From Acidobacteriaceae bacterium dw_441 (GTDB lineage Bacteria; Acidobacteriota; Terriglobia; Terriglobales; Acidobacteriaceae): 64,000 bases of DNA. The stretch's first letter is position 1. Each line of letters begins with the position of its first letter. The position numbers and the translations under genes were made by a program. The notes below the pieces were generated by a model, which saw only the letters and a program-made list of their open reading frames with translations, had not been told where the DNA came from and made no database searches. Shown here piece by piece: positions 26,372-36,176 of the stretch. The DNA is taken from contig JAAVVA010000002.1 of assembly GCA_018449715.1 (NCBI GenBank), positions 248,001 through 312,000 on the forward strand, read 5' to 3'.

Positions 26372-27238
26372 ATGGAACGATACGTACTTATGACAGCAGC
26401 GCACAACGAGGCTGGACTCATAGCGCAGACGATCGAATCTGTTCTAATCCAAAGCATACCTCCAGTCTTATGGGTGATAGTAAGTGATCGATCTACAGAC
26501 GGCACAGACGATATTGTAACCAGCTACTGTCAAAAACACTCCTTCATTCGTCTGATCCGGCTGGATGAGAATGTTGGACGCGGAACCATTGCAAAGGTTA
26601 ATGCCTTGCGAGCGGCGTACAAAGAGCTTGCCCCTATGTCCTTCGACTTCATCGGGAACCTCGATGCGGATGTAAGTTTTGATCCAAGTTACTACGAGGG
26701 GTTGATAGCTCATTTCCATAGCAAACCCTACCTGGGGATTGCGGGTGGAATGATTTACGAGAAAGCCGGTATAGAGTTCCAACCTCGCATCTCCAACAAC
26801 ATAAGATCTGTTGCGCATGCAGCACAACTTGTACGCAGTGATTGCTATTCTCAGATCGGCGGTTACATCGCTCTCGAATTCGGTGGGGAGGATTGGTATG
26901 CCGAGATCCGGGCGCGTCGCAAAGGCTGGCAGGTTTGTTCATTTCCAGATCTAAAGGTGATGCATCATCGCCCTACAGGTGCTTCTGATGCGATTTTGAG
27001 GCATCGGTTTCGGGAAGGAAAGATGGATTTTTCCGTTGGTAGCCACCCAATGTTCGAACTCATAAAATGCATGCGACGGATACCGGAGTATCCATTCGGT
27101 CTCGGGTCGATTGCGCGGATGAGTGGTTTCCTTGCGTCCTATGTGACTCGCAGTCCCCGCCTGGTTGCTCCTGAGATCGTCACTTTTCTTCAGAGAGAAC
27201 AGTTGGGGCGTATTCGGCGTAGCTTATTGCTTTCCTGA
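26372..27238 (+). CDS. Glycosyltransferase family 2
   Basis: A 288-residue GT-A glycosyltransferase. The opening VLMTAAHNEAGLIAQTIESVL and VIVSDRSTDGTDDIV form the nucleotide-binding part, and FIGNLDADVSFDPSYYE carries the DxD metal motif. The acceptor-side segment is GGEDWYAEIRARRKGW. There are no membrane segments. Three bases separate it from the upstream GT4 gene. It likely builds the exopolysaccharide repeat unit. Confidence 0.9.
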   Translation: MERYVLMTAAHNEAGLIAQTIESVLIQSIPPVLWVIVSDRSTDGTDDIVTSYCQKHSFIRLIRLDENVGRGTIAKVNALRAAYKELAPMSFDFIGNLDADVSFDPSYYEGLIAHFHSKPYLGIAGGMIYEKAGIEFQPRISNNIRSVAHAAQLVRSDCYSQIGGYIALEFGGEDWYAEIRARRKGWQVCSFPDLKVMHHRPTGASDAILRHRFREGKMDFSVGSHPMFELIKCMRRIPEYPFGLGSIARMSGFLASYVTRSPRLVAPEIVTFLQREQLGRIRRSLLLS

Positions 27239-27280
27239 TCTTCCAACTACTCCGTGCAAGCGGACCAATTAGCGGTTGAG

Positions 27281-28333
27281 ATGAAGGAGTTTGCTTTGGC
27301 TATCAATGAGTTAGATCCCTTGACAGATCGGCGATGGCCAGAATTTGTCAACAGCCATCCAGAATCAAGTATCTTCCATACGCGGGAATGGTTAGCAAGC
27401 TTACACAGCACCTATCGCTATCAACCTATCGCTTTTACGACCAGCAACTTATCGCAACTTGACCATGCTCTTGTTTTTTGCAAAATAAAGAGCTCCTTCA
27501 CTGGAAGCCGTCTGGTTTCTTTACCGTTTTCAGATCATTGTCAGCCGCTGGCAGACGCTGAGCAGACGAAGGAAATTATAGATATCCTTCAAGCGGGATC
27601 GAGGGCGCAAAGTTTGAAATATATAGAGTTTCGCCCTCTAAAAGTGGATACCTCTCATAGATCATCTGCAATATTTGATGCGAAGAAGTTTCGTTATCAG
27701 GCAATCGATCTTCGTAAAGAATCGAATGTTTTATACAAAAATCTGCACGAAAGTTGTATTCGCAGAAAGATCAAGAGGGCCGAAAAAGAAGGACTCGTTT
27801 ATGAAGAGGGCTCCTCGGAACAACTGCTGCAGGATTTCCGCGAGCTCTTTCTGCTAACGCGGCGGCGGCATGAACTGCCTCCGCCGCCACGAGTCTGGTC
27901 GCTCAACCTGGCTCATTTTTTCGGAGAAAGACTTAAGATCCACGTTGTACGGAAGGATAGCATTCCAGTCGCCAGCATACTCACGATCACGCATAAGGAA
28001 ACGATCGTATACAAGTACGGCTGCTCCAATGCCTCGTACAGCCATATGGGGGGCACACCATATCTCTTCTGGAAGGTGATACAGCAGGCAAAGGCAGTAG
28101 GCCTGGTAGAGTTTGACCTGGGCCGTTCGGACTACGATGATTCAGGTCTTATTACTTTTAAAGAGCATTTAGGTGCGAAGACGGACGACCTTATCTATCT
28201 CCGCAATACGCCTCCAAAGGCAGCAACAAGCCTACCTTCTGCCTTAGCTTCTTTTGTTCGCCCCTTATTTTCCAGACTTCCCAATCCAGTTTTCGAAGGC
28301 GTCGGTAACCTTCTTTATAGGCACATGGGATGA
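27281..28333 (+). CDS. FemAB-like / GNAT-fold acyltransferase
   Basis: A protein of about 350 residues with the two-lobed GNAT/FemAB pattern: WPEFVNSHPESSIFHTREWLASL at the start and, in the second lobe, GCSNASYSHMGGTPYLFWKVIQQAKAVGLVEFDLGRSD. Relatives occur in exosortase-associated exopolysaccharide clusters (the PEP-CTERM FemAB family), although no exosortase is present here. It probably transfers an acyl or aminoacyl group to a sugar of the polymer. The ATG at 27281 is preferred, and an in-frame GTG at 27254 has no ribosome site. It overlaps the next gene by four bases. Confidence 0.8.
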   Translation: MKEFALAINELDPLTDRRWPEFVNSHPESSIFHTREWLASLHSTYRYQPIAFTTSNLSQLDHALVFCKIKSSFTGSRLVSLPFSDHCQPLADAEQTKEIIDILQAGSRAQSLKYIEFRPLKVDTSHRSSAIFDAKKFRYQAIDLRKESNVLYKNLHESCIRRKIKRAEKEGLVYEEGSSEQLLQDFRELFLLTRRRHELPPPPRVWSLNLAHFFGERLKIHVVRKDSIPVASILTITHKETIVYKYGCSNASYSHMGGTPYLFWKVIQQAKAVGLVEFDLGRSDYDDSGLITFKEHLGAKTDDLIYLRNTPPKAATSLPSALASFVRPLFSRLPNPVFEGVGNLLYRHMG

Positions 28334-29679
28334 CCGCATTACCTATGACGGAGAGCTTTGTTCAATATTTTAAATGCCCGCCATCACTTTCGCCATTCAG
28401 GATATGGGGAGAGTGGGATACGACTGGAACGCATCCGGGGTATTTTCGCTTCGGACCTGAGAGCGTCTGCTATGGCACGTTCTCAAAGGCAGTAAGTCAT
28501 GCAGGGCTTAAACTTGCTGATGCATTGGAGCAAATGGAATTGGACGGAGATGTAGTGCTATTACCGTTTAATCCCGATGAAGTGGCTAGCTCTCTTCGTT
28601 ATGAGCGCTATTATTGCAACAATAAAACATCTTCAAAGAAGAGCATCATTCGAGATGTCTATTATCTTTTACGTCCTGCCTTCCCAGTCGCTTTCCGACG
28701 TCATCTACAGCGGATCTGGTTGAAAGGCTGGAATAAGGCCTCTTTTCCCAGATGGCCCGGCGACTGTAACGTAGACCTAATGTTTAAGCAGATGATGCAC
28801 TGTGCATTGCAACTCCAACCAGAATCCGAGATTCCATTCATATGGTTTTGGCCCGAAGGCTGGTCTGGCTGCTCGATTATGACCCATGACGTCGAGACGC
28901 AGGCAGGTCTCAGGTATGCAGACACATTAATGGATATAAATGACAGTTACGGCATAAAAAGCTCGTTCCAACTCATCCCCGATGCCCGTTACTCGGTAAC
29001 TCCAGCAATTCTGGAGTCAATAAGGAAGAGAGGTTTTGAGGTTAACGTCCATGACCTCAAGCATGATGGTCGACTTTATGAAAACGAGGTCGATTTCAAA
29101 AAGGCTGCGGCAAAGATTAATAACTTTGTGCAAGAGTTTGGCAGTCAAGGATTCCGGTCTGGTGCACTTTACCGAAACCAGGAATGGTTTAGCGAGTTCA
29201 GGTTTTCCTATGACATGTCGGTTCCGAATAGCGCCCACCTTGATCCCCAACATGGGGGCTGCTGTACCTTTATGCCGTATTTTGTTGGTTCTTTATTAGA
29301 GATACCTGTGACTATGACGCAAGATTACACACTCTTCCATGTCCTCGAGCAATACTCACTGGATCTGTGGCATGAGCAGTTAGACATCATTATGAAACAA
29401 CACGGGCTGGCATCATTTATTGTGCATCCCGATTATATTCAGACATCTCGACCTATGGGAATTTACAGAGAATTGTTGGCTTATTTGTCGTATCTGCGCC
29501 AGCAGAAAGGCCTGTGGCTTGCTCTGCCGGGAGAAGTTAATATATGGTGGCGCCAACGAAATAACATGCATCTCGTGTGGAACGATGATTGCTGGCAGAT
29601 AGAAGGACAAGGAGCAGAAAGAGCGCGGATTGCCTATGCGCGCATAGAGGATAATTACCTGACTTATCGCATAGCATGA
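28330..29679 (+). CDS. Polysaccharide deacetylase family protein
   Basis: A 449-residue protein. The NodB-homology part is visible in the second half: SIMTHDVETQAG supplies the Asp-x-Asp-like metal and base position, VNVHDLKHDGRLY the His-x3-His metal pair, and FRSGALYRNQEW the next motif. The N-terminal about 150 residues have no clear family. It would remove N-acetyl groups from the polymer or its precursor. The start codon overlaps the FemAB-like gene (ATGA), so the two are translationally coupled. Confidence 0.82.
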   Translation: MTALPMTESFVQYFKCPPSLSPFRIWGEWDTTGTHPGYFRFGPESVCYGTFSKAVSHAGLKLADALEQMELDGDVVLLPFNPDEVASSLRYERYYCNNKTSSKKSIIRDVYYLLRPAFPVAFRRHLQRIWLKGWNKASFPRWPGDCNVDLMFKQMMHCALQLQPESEIPFIWFWPEGWSGCSIMTHDVETQAGLRYADTLMDINDSYGIKSSFQLIPDARYSVTPAILESIRKRGFEVNVHDLKHDGRLYENEVDFKKAAAKINNFVQEFGSQGFRSGALYRNQEWFSEFRFSYDMSVPNSAHLDPQHGGCCTFMPYFVGSLLEIPVTMTQDYTLFHVLEQYSLDLWHEQLDIIMKQHGLASFIVHPDYIQTSRPMGIYRELLAYLSYLRQQKGLWLALPGEVNIWWRQRNNMHLVWNDDCWQIEGQGAERARIAYARIEDNYLTYRIA

Positions 29680-29868
29680 CTTACGGCTATTGTTTTATGG
29701 ATATGGGCTACTAATGTTTCCGGACGTCAGCATAAAGCTAAAAGTGTTCATAAATAGAAGTAGGAGTGATATCTGACCATCAACTTGAGATAATTCGAGC
29801 TGATGAACCTAGAATGTCTTTACGCTCATCGGCTTCAGATGGTCACGGTCACTCGCAGGAGGATTTCT

Positions 29869-31338
29869 ATGCAACTGCGATATGGTTGGGTGTTAGTCGC
29901 TATGTGGATCTGTATTACAGCTTCGTGCATGGCTGCATGTCATGCGATCGGCCCATCCGCTACAGGTGATGGATCGGGGACGAACTGGGCCAATCGTATG
30001 AATAATCTTCCTGCCACTCTTGTGCGTGGCGATGTCTACTATCTTGCTGATGGCGAGTATGGAAAGTACACGTTTAAAACGCCAAACTTAGGAATCAGTC
30101 GCATTACCATCAAGAAGGCACAGTCCTATGACTATGGCAGAACATCTGACGGATGCACAAACGATATTTCGGCTGGCTGGAGTCAGAGTTCGATGGGGGC
30201 AGGTCAAGCGAACTGGAACGAGTTTTACGGTAGTGGCAGCACACCACAGCCAGGTTACTTAACTCTCACGGGCAATGGGAACTCTACTGCTGCTGGCTGC
30301 GGGGTTGCACCGACGGCAGCAACTGCAGTCTCAGATTGTGGTCTTAAAATTACTGCAAGCATTGGGCAGGATAGCGACTTTGATATTGGATTAAACAATA
30401 ACGATGGCCAGCATCGCTCGCCATCATGGACAATCACATACTTCGAAGTTCAGGGTGGTGGCGATTCCAATAATGGAGGGCAGTCTGAAGAAGAAATACG
30501 GTGCAGGGGGGGATGCGATGATTTCTTAGTCGATCACGTTTATTTCCATGACACCGGGTGCGATTTTTTCAAAATTCCATGGACGATATCCTTCACTGTT
30601 CAAAATAGTTACATCAGGCAGAATAAGTCTTCTTCTACCTGCCACGGACAGCTGTGGTATAGCGAAGTCGATGTTTCCAATGTCGACTTTCACAGTAATA
30701 TCATCCAGGATATCGAAGGAACTGGAGTCTGGGTCTGCCTGACAGGCTGTCAGGCGACTAATTTCACTATCTACAATAATGTTTTGTGGCGTACAGCCGG
30801 CAGCTCACGTCCAGGAACATCGAACGGAATCTTTTCCTGCATCAATTCGGGCAACAGATGCACAAACTGGTCTTTTATCGGAAACTCCGTCGTCAACTAT
30901 ACTGCTGACTATGCTGGAGCTCTGGGAACCCATTGCGACGGCAATCCGAACACATTCACATGGAAGAACAATTTGTTCTATGGAATTACTCCAGACGATC
31001 GGATTGACTTTCAGACTTGTGGCGGGTCGCTGACGGAGAGCCATAACACCTATCTCAATTCCGGGATGCCAAAATCCGGTATCAGTTCAACAGATATAGT
31101 TTTGACAACTGGAGCATCCAATCCATTCACTAACTGGCAAGGTTCCGTATTTACGCTGGCCAGTCAGAACACGAATTGGTCCAATGGGCAGGCGTTAGCG
31201 AGCCCGTATAACGTCGATTTTGCGGGTAGTTCGCGCCCCGGGACTGATGGCATCTGGAATCGGGGTGCTTTCCAATATGTGAGCGGCAAGCCAGTGCCTG
31301 CTTCCCCTGTAAATTTGAAGGGTGTTGTAGTCCCTTGA
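29869..31338 (+). CDS. Secreted right-handed beta-helix protein
   Basis: About 489 residues starting at an ATG with an excellent AGGAGG site six bases upstream. A signal peptide follows (YGWVLVAMWICITASCMAACHA). The body has repeating short-strand segments typical of parallel beta-helices (VDHVYFHDTGCDFFKI, NVDFHSNIIQDIEGTGVWVCL, NFTIYNNVLWR, WSFIGNSVVNY) and many cysteines. Such folds are common in polysaccharide lyases and epimerases, and its place inside a glycosyltransferase operon fits an enzyme or binder of the exported polymer. No catalytic residues can be assigned. Confidence 0.75.
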   Translation: MQLRYGWVLVAMWICITASCMAACHAIGPSATGDGSGTNWANRMNNLPATLVRGDVYYLADGEYGKYTFKTPNLGISRITIKKAQSYDYGRTSDGCTNDISAGWSQSSMGAGQANWNEFYGSGSTPQPGYLTLTGNGNSTAAGCGVAPTAATAVSDCGLKITASIGQDSDFDIGLNNNDGQHRSPSWTITYFEVQGGGDSNNGGQSEEEIRCRGGCDDFLVDHVYFHDTGCDFFKIPWTISFTVQNSYIRQNKSSSTCHGQLWYSEVDVSNVDFHSNIIQDIEGTGVWVCLTGCQATNFTIYNNVLWRTAGSSRPGTSNGIFSCINSGNRCTNWSFIGNSVVNYTADYAGALGTHCDGNPNTFTWKNNLFYGITPDDRIDFQTCGGSLTESHNTYLNSGMPKSGISSTDIVLTTGASNPFTNWQGSVFTLASQNTNWSNGQALASPYNVDFAGSSRPGTDGIWNRGAFQYVSGKPVPASPVNLKGVVVP

Positions 31339-31414
31339 TCCACTTTAATTTCTGTAGAAAGCTCTAACGATCAACGCTTGTAGTGCATTTTTATAAGCTG
31401 TGGAGCAGTCCGCA

Positions 31415-32518
31415 ATGATACAAGCAAGTGCAAAGAGTGAATTGCAGAGCATAACCTACAAACATCAAGTGGGCGTTCCCACAGTTGATGTCGTTATCCC
31501 CTGCTATAACTATGGGCATTACCTATCAAACTGTGTGCAGAGCGTACTTGCCCAGGAAGGTGTGAATGTAAGAGTTCTTATTATAGATGATGCCTCCCCG
31601 GACAGGACACCTGAGGTGGGTAAGGCTCTTGCCACCGAGCATGCCTGTGTCGAATTTATCCGCCACGAGACCAATAAAGGCCACATAGCAACCTACAATG
31701 AGGGACTACTGGAGTGGTCATCCGGGGACTATGTTGTTTTATTATCCGCAGACGACATATTGGCACCTCAAGCTTTTGTACGCGCTATGGAGGTTATGGA
31801 GTCGGATAAATCGATCGGAATGGTTTATGGTCGCACATTCCATTTTCACGAGGAAAAGCAACTGGCAGCTCTTCCAACAGACAAGCCCGTCACTAAATTC
31901 GATCGCTATCCTGGTACTGTATGGCTGGATAAGAGATTTCGTGCAGGCTATAACGTCATCACTTCTCCAGAGGTTGTGGTGAGAGGTACTGTTCACAGGG
32001 CAGTTGGTGGATATCGAAGAGAGTTGCCACACAGTGGCGATCTGGAGATATGGTTACGCATCGCTGCAGTTTCAGATATTGCTTTTCTTCATCACACTCA
32101 GGCCTACTATCGCGTGCATCCATCGAGTATGCAGCGCACAAAATACAAAAGCAGCTTCGTTGATCTAGTCCATCGTAAAGCCGCATTCGATTCATTCATT
32201 CAACATCACTCATCGATCTCCTTCCTAGCTTCTTTGCAGCATTCTGTGAACCGCGCCTTAGCGTCTGAGGCCTTATGGGATGCCTGCCGCGCCTTCGATC
32301 GTGACCGTCTCGACACGGTAAACATCGAGGAACTGCTTCAGTTTGCCATATCGACATACAAGGAATCCGAGAGTCTCCCGGAGTTTTCTGCTCTTCGGAG
32401 ACGACAGCGTTTAGGTGCAATTTTCTGTCACCGAACACAGATATTTGCGATCCCCGCATCTTTTCGCTGGCTGGATCGAAGATTAAAGAAGGCGCGCCTG
32501 TTAAGGCACGGTATTTGA
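31415..32518 (+). CDS. Glycosyltransferase family 2
   Basis: A 367-residue GT-A enzyme. VDVVIPCYNYGHYLSNCVQSVLAQ, VRVLIIDDASPDRTPEV and VVLLSADDILAP give the nucleotide-binding and DxD parts. HSGDLEIWLRIAAVSDIAFL is the acceptor-side ED/DLE-type motif. A C-terminal helical extension of about 120 residues follows. The ATG at 31415 has GGAG nine bases upstream; an in-frame GTG lies 15 bases earlier. It is in the plus-strand sugar-transfer operon, nearly touching the next gene. Confidence 0.9.
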   Translation: MIQASAKSELQSITYKHQVGVPTVDVVIPCYNYGHYLSNCVQSVLAQEGVNVRVLIIDDASPDRTPEVGKALATEHACVEFIRHETNKGHIATYNEGLLEWSSGDYVVLLSADDILAPQAFVRAMEVMESDKSIGMVYGRTFHFHEEKQLAALPTDKPVTKFDRYPGTVWLDKRFRAGYNVITSPEVVVRGTVHRAVGGYRRELPHSGDLEIWLRIAAVSDIAFLHHTQAYYRVHPSSMQRTKYKSSFVDLVHRKAAFDSFIQHHSSISFLASLQHSVNRALASEALWDACRAFDRDRLDTVNIEELLQFAISTYKESESLPEFSALRRRQRLGAIFCHRTQIFAIPASFRWLDRRLKKARLLRHGI

Positions 32519-32520
32519 TC

Positions 32521-33747
32521 ATGCATCAAGTAGTTCTCCAGCTAAATCGGCGTGCCCGGCAGCTTAGAAAATTGCTGGACCAAAAGAGTCGCCGTAGCGC
32601 TATCGATTTATTTCTTACGGCCTTAGCAGATTCTATTCGCCCGAAGAGTGGAGCATTGCCTGTAGGACGTGATGAGGTTTTGGCTGCAAATTTATCGCAT
32701 GCGCCATCGTTAAATATTTTAAGTATCGAATCAGGGAAACCTCTCTCGCTCAATTGGGTCATTGTGCCAGCGCGTGCAGGTTCAGGGGGGCACACGACAA
32801 TCTTCCGGATCATTCGGTATCTTGAGGCCCATGGGTACACTAATCGCGTTTACTTTTACAACTTGTATGGGGCTGACCATCAATACTATGAAACTATCGT
32901 CCGCAACTCTTATGGATTTTATGGATTTATAGGCTCTCTGGACGAGGGGATGAAAGATGCGCATGCATTGATGGCGACGTCGTGGGCAACGGCCTACCCT
33001 GTTTTCAACTCGCATTGTGCGGGCAAGCGATTCTATTTTGTTCAGGATTATGAGCCCTATTTTTATTCTGTCGGGGCAACCAGTCTGTTCGCAGAGAACA
33101 CCTATCGTATGGGGTTTCATGCCATCACGGCTGGCAGGTGGCTCTCACAGAAACTCTCTCAGGAGTTCAGCATGAAGGCGGATTTCTTCGAATTCGGTTG
33201 CGATACTGAAATTTATAAAAGGTCGGAGTCCGCCAATCGTTCAGGCATCGTGTTTTATGCGCGTCCTGACGCCACTCGTCGCGGCTTTGAATTAGGACTT
33301 TTAGCTTTGGAGGTATTTGCTTCGCGAAGACCTGAGATCGATCTGCACTTCTATGGAGAGAAGATGGGAAAACTCCCATTTCGCTTTATCGACCATGGTC
33401 ATGTCACTCCCGCAGAATTGAGTTCGATCTATAACCGTTGCCGTGCAGGATTATCTCTTTCCCTTACTAATGTCTCCCTGGTGCCGCATGAGATGCTTGC
33501 CGCTGGCTGCATACCAGTCGTTAATGAGGCTGCACACAATCGAATTGTGCTCGATAATCCGTATGTACGTTATGCAGTTCCTTATCCACAGGCTCTGGCA
33601 GATGTACTGGAATCTGTCGTCATGGACCAGAACTTCGATTCACTCTCAAGACAAGCGGCGATGAGCGTCAAGAATGTGTCCTGGGATAATGCCGGTAAAA
33701 AAGTAGATGATGTTATTCGTCGAAGTCTGGACCAACCTGGGCTTTAG
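32521..33747 (+). CDS. WsaF-like rhamnosyltransferase (GT-B)
   Basis: About 408 residues. WVIVPARAGSGGHTTIFRIIRYLEAHGY is the hallmark N-terminal segment of WsaF-type rhamnosyl transferases, followed by FYFVQDYEPYFYSVG and a C-terminal donor domain with VSLVPHEMLAAGCIPVVNEAAHN. It probably adds a deoxyhexose to the repeat unit. Its start follows the upstream glycosyltransferase stop by two bases. Its stop lies only two bases from the convergent polymerase gene, so the two operons meet tail to tail. Confidence 0.82.
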   Translation: MHQVVLQLNRRARQLRKLLDQKSRRSAIDLFLTALADSIRPKSGALPVGRDEVLAANLSHAPSLNILSIESGKPLSLNWVIVPARAGSGGHTTIFRIIRYLEAHGYTNRVYFYNLYGADHQYYETIVRNSYGFYGFIGSLDEGMKDAHALMATSWATAYPVFNSHCAGKRFYFVQDYEPYFYSVGATSLFAENTYRMGFHAITAGRWLSQKLSQEFSMKADFFEFGCDTEIYKRSESANRSGIVFYARPDATRRGFELGLLALEVFASRRPEIDLHFYGEKMGKLPFRFIDHGHVTPAELSSIYNRCRAGLSLSLTNVSLVPHEMLAAGCIPVVNEAAHNRIVLDNPYVRYAVPYPQALADVLESVVMDQNFDSLSRQAAMSVKNVSWDNAGKKVDDVIRRSLDQPGL

Positions 33748-33749
33748 CT

Positions 33750-35174
33750 CTACGCCATCTCGCGCAGGGCAGGTAGAGCGGAAGTCTTACTCTGCTGATT
33801 ATCCGCATTGAACTGGTGTAAGCGAGAGAGTTGGAGCCTCTTGGCTTTGATATGAGGGAGGCTCATTGAGATCGCGATCAGGATCCAGTTCATATACCCT
33901 TGCTGTCCCCAACTATATGCCGCGACACTCAACATCAAAAAATAGAATCCTGCAATTACGATGAAAAGCACTCCACTTAAGGGCCCTTCAGGTGAACCTA
34001 GCCTCCGATAATTGCGTAAGGCAAGCAGTAATGGAGCGCACAACAATATAAATATCAGGAAAAGTCCCACATACCCGGTTTCGTATAGGAACGCAGCCCA
34101 GTTGTTGTCGCACGTATACCATCGTTTGGTTTCGCCGAGGAAGTTGACCTCGAGTCCGAGTTCCCGGAATGTGCCCAATCCATATCCGAGAAGTATCCTG
34201 ACAGGATCCTTTTGAACCGTGTTCACGATAGAATCCATTAGCGCATGGCGATAAAGGTAGGAGGTCCCTACTGGTTGGTTAGGATCTGTACTTGCTTCAT
34301 ATAAGGCATCGATGGATTGCCATACACCTGGCCTGGCGATCAGCACGATCAGCGTTAGAGCAAACGCAGTGAACAGGTACTTGCGTATATGACGGTTTAG
34401 CATTATGAACATCATGGCGCAGCAGAAGATAGTAGCCAGCCATGGCCCTCGACTCTGCGTTTTATAGAGGGCCCAGACCATTAAAAACAAGATCAACCAC
34501 AGGCTTGTACGTTGGTGTCCCTTGGCCCAGTAGCCCAGCAGGTAAAGGCATAACACGATGCTGATTGCCAGTGCATCGCCAAAGAGAATGGGATGTGGGA
34601 ATGTTGCGCGCACACGCAAACCTCTTCCAAGCTCTGAATATAGGGGATCCAGTCCACCGTTGTAGGTGATCCAGTTACTTGCTGGAAATATCCTCAAAAC
34701 ACTCCACGAGGCAAATACTTCAAGTAGAGAAAAGACGCAGCATATGCCCATTGCTAGCATCATGGCATAGAGCATTTTATGAACAATCTCAATCTTGGTG
34801 ATCGCTCTCAGAAGGATGAAATACATGAGATAGAACTCAACTACCTGGGAAAGCACTTGCTTTACGCTGGTGGCGAACGACAGCGAATATGCGGTCGAGA
34901 GTACTGCCCACGATACGTGGAGAAGCATCAACGTTGCAAGGGGGAGCTTCGATCCCTGACGAGGTTTAGGCTTCATGAAATAAAGCGCCGTCAATGTCAT
35001 GAGAGAGACTCGCATGATGTTCAAATCGAAGAGGCCAGGGATTACAAGTTTGGCTTCAAGCGGCATCAGCATCAGGAAAAAACAGAATAATGGAAGCGAT
35101 TCTTCTACGCGTTGTCGTCCCGCGTAGAACAAACTCGCAATAATTGCGATTTGTAGCAAAGCGATAAGAACCAT
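33750..35174 (-). CDS. O-antigen ligase / Wzy-like polysaccharide polymerase
   Basis: A 474-residue inner-membrane protein with about a dozen hydrophobic segments. The large periplasmic loop and Wzy_C signature are recognisable (YKTQSRGPWLATIFC, then ILLGYGLGTFRELG and DNNWAAFLYETGYVGL). In a locus with Wzx, Wza and Wzz it is most likely the polymerase that joins lipid-linked repeat units in the periplasm rather than an LPS ligase (inference). Last gene of the minus-strand assembly operon. Confidence 0.85.
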   Translation of the reverse strand: MVLIALLQIAIIASLFYAGRQRVEESLPLFCFFLMLMPLEAKLVIPGLFDLNIMRVSLMTLTALYFMKPKPRQGSKLPLATLMLLHVSWAVLSTAYSLSFATSVKQVLSQVVEFYLMYFILLRAITKIEIVHKMLYAMMLAMGICCVFSLLEVFASWSVLRIFPASNWITYNGGLDPLYSELGRGLRVRATFPHPILFGDALAISIVLCLYLLGYWAKGHQRTSLWLILFLMVWALYKTQSRGPWLATIFCCAMMFIMLNRHIRKYLFTAFALTLIVLIARPGVWQSIDALYEASTDPNQPVGTSYLYRHALMDSIVNTVQKDPVRILLGYGLGTFRELGLEVNFLGETKRWYTCDNNWAAFLYETGYVGLFLIFILLCAPLLLALRNYRRLGSPEGPLSGVLFIVIAGFYFLMLSVAAYSWGQQGYMNWILIAISMSLPHIKAKRLQLSRLHQFNADNQQSKTSALPALREMA

Positions 35175-35196
35175 TGCCCGTCCATTACCACTGGGC

Positions 35197-36153
35197 TTAC
35201 CAGCGGCTGAAATCGAGAGACCACAGGAGTATCGCGGACCATTTGCTGACTATTCTGGACCACGATGTATATCCTTTGAGAATAAGAGTTGCCGGGAACG
35301 CGGCTACAAGAAACAATACTCTGCCCATTGCAACGATAGCGGTACTGATTCTGTAGGATCGCGAGTACCAAGTTCCGTGGTGGCGCGCAAAGAACTTTGC
35401 CAGTGATTCACACTTCATCACAGAGCTGAAATTGCTCTGCAAATGCATTGAACTGCTTTTTCCTCCGTGATGAACCACGGTAGCTTCTGGAGCATAGTAG
35501 ATGAGGAAACCAGCTTTTTTAACTTTGATGCAAAGGTCCATGTCTTCCGAGTACATGAAATAGTCTATTGTGAAGCCCCCTATTTCATCTAAAACGAATC
35601 GTTTGCACATCATGCATGCACCTGAGATAGCTTCCACGGTCGAGATATTAGGAGAGACAGTATATAAGGGCTGCATCCCCCATATTTGCAGTCGTGGAAA
35701 GTATCGGCGCAATAGATTGAAAGCTAGCGCCTGATTGATGATGGAGGGAATAGCGGTGATGCAGGTTGTCTGTAGAGAATAGTCCGAGTTGAGTAATTTT
35801 GCGCCGACGAAACCTGCTTTTGGTGTTGTCTCAAGCACTCGTATCAGCTCTTGGAGAGCATTTCTCTGAACCTCGGTATCAGGATTCAGGAACAGAATAT
35901 TTCGTCCGCGGCTTTGGCTAAAGGCGAGATTATTCGCTTTCGAAAATCCCAGATTCTCTTTACTTTGAATGAATTGAACGAGCGGGAATTCGCTTGTCAC
36001 CATTTGCTCGGAGCCATCGTATGAAGCGTTATCTATGACAATGACCTCATATGCCAGTGAGCCAGCTTCGGTCTCGATACTGACCAGACATTTCCGCAAA
36101 AAGTCCTTTGAGTTCCAGTTAACGATGATGATCGACAGATCCAGTATTTTCAT
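35197..36153 (-). CDS. Glycosyltransferase family 2 (rhamnosyltransferase-like)
   Basis: About 318 residues. The start MKILDLSIIIVNWNSKDFLRKCL and VIVIDNASYDGSEQM are typical of WbbL/RfbN-type transferases. NILFLNPDTEVQRN gives the DxD position, GACMMCKRFVLDEIGGF and YSEDMDLCIKVKKAGF the acceptor motif. A hydrophobic stretch lies near the C-terminus. The ATG at 36153 is preferred to a TTG 15 bases earlier. It sits between the flippase and polymerase genes, with 24 bases to the flippase stop. Confidence 0.88.
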   Translation of the reverse strand: MKILDLSIIIVNWNSKDFLRKCLVSIETEAGSLAYEVIVIDNASYDGSEQMVTSEFPLVQFIQSKENLGFSKANNLAFSQSRGRNILFLNPDTEVQRNALQELIRVLETTPKAGFVGAKLLNSDYSLQTTCITAIPSIINQALAFNLLRRYFPRLQIWGMQPLYTVSPNISTVEAISGACMMCKRFVLDEIGGFTIDYFMYSEDMDLCIKVKKAGFLIYYAPEATVVHHGGKSSSMHLQSNFSSVMKCESLAKFFARHHGTWYSRSYRISTAIVAMGRVLFLVAAFPATLILKGYTSWSRIVSKWSAILLWSLDFSRW

Positions 36154-36176
36154 ACTTACCCAAACCAATCTGTGAC

